Below, piece by piece: positions 14,874 through 18,235 of a stretch of 18,235 nucleotides of DNA (position 1 is the first letter of the stretch; every line of letters begins with the position of its first letter). The position numbers were made by a program, and so were the translations under genes. Origin of the DNA: Candidatus Krumholzibacteriia bacterium (GTDB lineage: Bacteria; Krumholzibacteriota; Krumholzibacteriia; LZORAL124-64-63); the NCBI GenBank assembly GCA_030643455.1, contig DAOWLV010000013.1, positions 1 through 18,235 of the forward strand. The letters are read 5' to 3'. The notes below the pieces were generated by a model, which was not told the origin of the DNA, searched no databases, and saw nothing but the letters and a program-made list of their open reading frames with translations.

Positions 14874-14903
14874 GGCCCCGCGGTTTTCCGCGGGGCCTTT
14901 TTT
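14874..14903 (+). terminator. Strong intrinsic terminator of the tRNA cluster
   Basis: A perfect 10-bp GC-rich stem, GGCCCCGCGG (14874-14883) with CCGCGGGGCC (14888-14897), encloses a TTTT loop and is followed at once by six T residues (14898-14903). It lies 6 bases after the tRNA-Arg CCA. Its T-run directly abuts the GGAG of the next gene's ribosome-binding site. Confidence 0.95.
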
Positions 14904-14913
14904 GGAGACAGGG

Positions 14914-15597
14914 ATGAAACTGCTTACCGGAGCCCTGATTCTGGCGGCCGCGTTTTTATCGTGCGACGCCGGGCTGTCCCTGGCCGGGCCCTTTTATGTG
15001 CAGGTCCACGGCGGGTGGTCCTTCTACAATCTCGACGATGTCAACGATGCCATTGACGCGGCCAACGATGAGGCGGGCGGCTCCTTCGGCGACCATGTCT
15101 CATCCGGCCTGGATGTCGGATTGCACGCTGGTTATACCATGACCAGCGAACTGAGCCTGGGGTTGGGTTATTCCCGGCTGTCGGGCAGCAGCGGTTTTTC
15201 GCGGGATGGGTATCTTGTCGAGTATGATCTGCCCGCCGATCTCTATGAAGTCTTCCTGGATTATCTTCCCGCAACCGACCAGAGGGTCCGGACCGGTGCG
15301 GGCGCCACCATGGGCATGATCAGGAGCGCGGCGACCCTGCGGGTTTCCGATCCCATGGGTGGGCACCTCGAGGACCAGTTCAAGGGAATGGGTTTCCTGT
15401 TTGCCGGCTATTTCATCGTCAATGCGGCGGTTTCTTCGAGCTGGTCCCTGTCCGGGCAGGTAGGATTCCGTCACGCGATCATCAGTGAACTCGAGGTTGA
15501 TGGGGAGACGGTCTACAACCCCGACAGCCTCGACGACAAGTTGCGGTTCAACTACAGCGGCCTTTTCGTGCGGTTGGGGGTCCAATTCCGGCCCTGA
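14914..15597 (+). CDS. Small predicted outer-membrane beta-barrel protein
   Basis: 227 residues from ATG 14914, with GGAG 6 bases upstream; a TTG at 14902 is in frame but lies in the terminator T-run and is rejected. Residues 1-24 are a signal peptide with likely cleavage SLA/GPF. Cys17 does not sit in a proper lipobox. The mature chain opens with FYVQVHGGWSFYNLDD and shows OmpW/OmpA-like barrel strands: GLDVGLHAGYTMTSELSLGLGYSRLSG, GAGATMGMIRSAATLRV, FLFAGYFIVNAAVSSSWSLSGQVGFRHA. It ends LFVRLGVQFRP with strand-like alternation. Acidic loops such as DDVNDAIDAANDEAG would face outward or bind cations. The role is unknown. It has no visible promoter of its own downstream of the terminator. Confidence 0.78.
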   Translation: MKLLTGALILAAAFLSCDAGLSLAGPFYVQVHGGWSFYNLDDVNDAIDAANDEAGGSFGDHVSSGLDVGLHAGYTMTSELSLGLGYSRLSGSSGFSRDGYLVEYDLPADLYEVFLDYLPATDQRVRTGAGATMGMIRSAATLRVSDPMGGHLEDQFKGMGFLFAGYFIVNAAVSSSWSLSGQVGFRHAIISELEVDGETVYNPDSLDDKLRFNYSGLFVRLGVQFRP

Positions 15598-15719
15598 AGC
15601 TCGATTTCGGCCTGATCGGGCCTGGTTTTTGCGTTTGAGACCGGATTGGGCTTCATCCGGGGAACCAACCCCCCGAACGGGTGTTGCTGTGGATCAATGT
15701 GGGTGCGGAAGGATCACAT
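15598..15719 (+). other. Short intergenic leader before the S55-domain gene
   Basis: The 122-base gap contains a weak GGCC/GGCC dyad followed by five T residues (about 15609-15630), a poor terminator candidate. It also holds a CGGGG/CCCCG hairpin (15658-15662 with 15671-15675). TTGAGA at 15635-15640 has no matching -10. No convincing promoter is seen, so the following pair may be read through from the barrel gene. Confidence 0.3.
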
Positions 15720-17648
15720 GTGACCAGTTTTTCGTCATTTCACCACCGGATCACCGGTTGCTGCCTACTGGCGGCCTGCCTGATGGTGATGTTTTTTCCC
15801 GTTGCCGGGCGTTCCAGTGAATCGGCAACCGACTTCATTCCCCTGTCCGAGATATCCGCCGGCATGACCGGATTCGGTCTGACGGTGTTCGAAGGCACCA
15901 GGATCGACACCTTCAGTGTGCGGGTGGTGGGTATTCAGGAAAACGTCCGCGCCGACGGCAGTTTCCTTCTGGTGGAAATCGGTGGACACGGGCTGGAACT
16001 CTCCAGCATCGCCCAGGGCATGAGCGGCAGCCCGGTCTATCTCGATGGGCGGTTTGCCGGGGCCCTGGCCTTCGGGTGGGGCGGTGCCCTCAAGCCCATT
16101 GCCGGGGTGACCCCTGCCGAGGAAATGCTGGCCCTGCCGACCCAGCCTGCGGTTTCCGTGGAAGCGGAATCCAGGAGCCTGGCTCCGGATCTGCGCAGCC
16201 TGCTGGCGCCGGGATCCTCCGGTGGGCAACTGGCGCGGGACCTTTTTCCCGAGACATGGTCCCCGGACGAGGCGGACCGTCCCTCTTTTCCGTTTCCGGC
16301 CGGCCAGTGGCCCGCGCCCCGGGACATGATCATGACCCTTCTGGGAGATATGGCCCCGGATGGCCCTGGAACCTGGCCGGGTCCGGAGAGCTGGATCGTC
16401 CAGCCGGTGGGTTTCACCGGACAGGCGGTCGGCGGCGAGGTTGACAAACCCGCCTCCGGTCCTGCATTTCAGCCCGGCAGTGCCTGTGCGATTCCCCTGA
16501 TCACCGGTGACGCCAAGCTGGGGGCCATCGGGACGGTCACCTGGGTGGACGGACACCAGGTCTTGATGATGGGCCATCCCTTCATGCAGCGCGGTCCGGT
16601 GGCCTGGCCCCTGGCCACGGCCGAGGTCCTGACCGTGTTTCCCAGCCGGCAGATGTCCTTCAAGATGGGGGCCATCGGACATATCGTCGGTTCGGTTCAT
16701 CACGATCAACGGGCCGGATTGTCCGGCCGGACAGGTCCCGCTCCCGCCATGGTGCTTGTCAGTGTCGAGGTGGAGTTGCCCGCAGCCGCAGACGGCCGCC
16801 CCGAGACACGATCCTACGAATTCTCCGTGGTGGACGATCCCAGTCTGACGCCCACCCTGGTTTTCTGGGCCCTGTACAATTCCCTGCTGGTGGAGGCTGA
16901 CGACGCCAGCCTGCAGAACCTGGGTTACACGGTCGAAACCGTGTGGGAAGGATCCGGGGCTCTTGCGGCCGAACCGTTGATTCTGTCCGGGGTGACCTCA
17001 GGACCGGGCGGCGCCATGGGGCTGGCCGCCGAATGGATGGCCCCCCTGAGCATCCTTCTTAACAACCCCTTTGAGAAAGTCCGGTTGAAGGAGGTTCGGG
17101 CCCGGTTGGAGCTGTCGCGGCCCGTGGCCACCGCCACGATTGTCGGATTGACCGGACCCCGCGCCCTGCCGGAACCGGGCAGTGAGGTGGTTTTCCGCGT
17201 CGAGCTTCAACCCCGGTTGGGAGAGCGCCAGGTCATTGACATGCCCGTTGTCCTGCCCGTGAACCTGGAAGCGGGGCCCTACAGGGTCATCGCTGCCAGT
17301 GCGGCTGAACTGTTCGCCTTCGAGGCTCAGCGAGCGTCAGGGCGCTTCCAGGTGGCCGACCTGGGCTCCATTCTGGACCTCCTGCGCACGGACCGCTCCA
17401 GCGGCACGCTGGTTCTGGCGCTTCTGGCGCCGGGCCGGAACATGGTCCTGCTGGGACAGGAAATGCACAGTCTTCCCGGGAGCGTCTCCCGACTGATCAA
17501 GAGCGGGAACATGCAGGCTCCCAGAACCCTGGCCGATTACGTAATTCGCACGGACCGCTCCACGCCCTGGGTTCTGGGCGGGCATGCCGTTCGAGCCTTG
17601 AAATTGAAATCCGCCATCGAACCCATCAAGGAAGAAAGGCGACCATGA
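15720..17648 (+). CDS. Exported SpoIVB peptidase S55-domain protein
   Basis: 642 residues from GTG 15720, chosen because AAGGA lies 6 bases upstream; an in-frame GTG at 15681 has no such site and would add 13 odd residues. Residues 1-30 form an export signal. The S55-type region starts at about 48: GMTGFGLTVFEGT, FSVRVVGIQENV, then IAQGMSGSPVYLDGRFAGALAFGW (98-120), with Ser102 in a GxSG nucleophile context, and PIAGVTPAEEM. A second conserved box, GTVTWVDGHQVLMMGHPF (271-288), brings His286, followed by FKMGAIGHIVGSVHHDQRAGLSG. SpoIVB itself is a sporulation signalling serine protease. In this non-sporulating context the likely role is periplasmic or outer-membrane proteolysis or scaffolding. 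The C-terminal third is a beta-rich domain without known motifs. It is coupled by ATGA to the next gene. Confidence 0.85.
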   Translation: MTSFSSFHHRITGCCLLAACLMVMFFPVAGRSSESATDFIPLSEISAGMTGFGLTVFEGTRIDTFSVRVVGIQENVRADGSFLLVEIGGHGLELSSIAQGMSGSPVYLDGRFAGALAFGWGGALKPIAGVTPAEEMLALPTQPAVSVEAESRSLAPDLRSLLAPGSSGGQLARDLFPETWSPDEADRPSFPFPAGQWPAPRDMIMTLLGDMAPDGPGTWPGPESWIVQPVGFTGQAVGGEVDKPASGPAFQPGSACAIPLITGDAKLGAIGTVTWVDGHQVLMMGHPFMQRGPVAWPLATAEVLTVFPSRQMSFKMGAIGHIVGSVHHDQRAGLSGRTGPAPAMVLVSVEVELPAAADGRPETRSYEFSVVDDPSLTPTLVFWALYNSLLVEADDASLQNLGYTVETVWEGSGALAAEPLILSGVTSGPGGAMGLAAEWMAPLSILLNNPFEKVRLKEVRARLELSRPVATATIVGLTGPRALPEPGSEVVFRVELQPRLGERQVIDMPVVLPVNLEAGPYRVIAASAAELFAFEAQRASGRFQVADLGSILDLLRTDRSSGTLVLALLAPGRNMVLLGQEMHSLPGSVSRLIKSGNMQAPRTLADYVIRTDRSTPWVLGGHAVRALKLKSAIEPIKEERRP

Positions 17649-18235
17649 ACAGGACCAGGATCAATGACCAAGTTTGGCGCAGGCGTACTGTCTGGCTGGG
17701 GGCCGCGCTTCTTGTTGTCTTCGCCGGGACGGATGCCGCCTGGGCAGCAGGTCCGGTTTTCTGGGATTGGCCCGGTGACAGGACCTTCGACGAGATGAAA
17801 CTCGAAGGCGCCGCCATCGACAGGGAAGGCAAACTGGTGGAAGGGTTGGCCGCCCGGACGGCGGGACCGGCGGGGCCGGAGGTGTTCTGGCGAATCCTGT
17901 CCGATGGCCGGGGCGGTTATTTCACCGGCACAGGCCACGGGGGGGAAATCCACCACACGAGCGGCTCGGATCAAAGCCGCCTGGTTACCAAACTGGAAGG
18001 TACCGAGGTGTTCAGCCTGGTCATGCTGGACGATGGTGATCTCCTGGCGGGCTGCGGCCCCGAGGGGAAACTCTTCCGCATCGACGATGACGGCCAGGCG
18101 ACCCTGCTGGGCAGCGTTCCTGGCGGTTATGTCTGGGCCATGGCCACCGATCCGGACGATGACGGGATCTGGCTGGCCGTCGGAAGTCCGGCTGCAGTTT
18201 TCCGGTACGATCCCGGTTCGGACAGCCTGACCGAA
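17645..18235 (+). CDS. Exported beta-propeller-like protein, 3' end missing
   Basis: An open frame of 197 codons runs from ATG 17645 to the window edge without a stop. The start overlaps the previous stop (ATGA) and has AAAGG 5 bases upstream. Residues 1-35 form a signal peptide after a basic N-region (RRRTVWLGAALLVVFAGTDAAWA). The visible body shows repeated four-strand blade-like units: VFWRILSDGRGGYFTGTGHGGEIHH, then VFSLVMLDDGDLLAGCGPEGKLFRID, then VWAMATDPDDDGIWLAVGSPAAVFRYD. This is a WD40/PQQ-like propeller pattern with 'DG-L-AG-GPEGKL-R-D' spacing. It is probably periplasmic or surface-located, and its tight coupling suggests that it works with the S55-domain protein as partner or substrate-binding module. 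Function is unknown. Confidence 0.8.
   Translation, partial: MNRTRINDQVWRRRTVWLGAALLVVFAGTDAAWAAGPVFWDWPGDRTFDEMKLEGAAIDREGKLVEGLAARTAGPAGPEVFWRILSDGRGGYFTGTGHGGEIHHTSGSDQSRLVTKLEGTEVFSLVMLDDGDLLAGCGPEGKLFRIDDDGQATLLGSVPGGYVWAMATDPDDDGIWLAVGSPAAVFRYDPGSDSLTE

Noticed and set aside
15681..15719. Earlier GTG start for the S55-domain protein
   Set aside because: It has no ribosome-binding site and would add 13 residues in front of an already complete signal peptide; AAGGA fits the GTG at 15720.
1..18235. Mobile elements, CRISPR arrays, prophage or defence genes
   Set aside because: No transposase, integrase, terminal inverted repeats, regularly spaced repeats or phage-like proteins were found; the tRNA cluster shows no adjacent integrase or duplicated tRNA 3' end.

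Overview
The window is GC-rich bacterial chromosome from a Gram-negative (diderm) organism. It carries several predicted outer-membrane beta-barrels, two lipoproteins, a TonB/ExbB/ExbD motor, an AsmA-like protein, MurB, and a secreted FG-GAP protein ending in a PNPFNP-type FlgD/T9SS-like tail. That tail, together with a GxSG/GHP 'SpoIVB S55-domain' protein and a beta-propeller partner, suggests a lineage near the FCB group and its candidate phyla (for example Krumholzibacteriota or Eisenbacteria-like). This placement is inference; no rRNA or ribosomal protein is present to test it. No insertion sequence, phage gene, CRISPR array or plasmid function was seen.

Layout. At 1-1136 lies the 3' part of a ComM/YifB-type Mg-chelatase-like AAA+ ATPase, which starts outside the window. 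It converges with a minus-strand outer-membrane barrel gene (1154-2098). A 171-base divergent intergenic region holds a near-perfect 24-bp palindrome just upstream of a 944-residue secreted FG-GAP protein (2270-5104). This converges, with only 3 bases between, on minus-strand murB (5108-6034). A second divergent region (6035-6236) holds a candidate promoter and a 12-bp palindrome, and opens a plus-strand run of eight tightly packed genes: tonB-like, exbB/tolQ-like, exbD/tolR-like, a lipoprotein, a FadL-like barrel, a TPR lipoprotein, mnmA and an AsmA-like gene (6237-14402). Four junctions in the run overlap by 1-4 bases, so translational coupling is likely.

A stable-RNA block follows: tRNA-Ser(UGA), tRNA-Ser(GCU) and tRNA-Arg(ACG), all with encoded CCA, closed by a very strong intrinsic terminator. 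A small outer-membrane barrel gene (14914-15597) begins only ten bases after that terminator's T-run. The window ends with a two-gene unit joined by ATGA: an exported S55-domain protein (15720-17648) and an exported beta-propeller-like protein cut by the window edge (17645-18235).

How the genes work together. The central run looks like an inner-membrane proton-driven motor (ExbB/ExbD) with a TonB-like force transducer whose periplasmic linker is strongly acidic. It is co-transcribed with outer-membrane-facing partners (two lipoproteins and a barrel) but with no classical TonB-dependent receptor. This is the best candidate in the window for an undescribed system. The S55/propeller pair is a second candidate, since its serine and histidine boxes occur in the opposite order from that recalled for SpoIVB. 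Start codons were chosen by ribosome-binding sites and overlaps; several genes use TTG or GTG.
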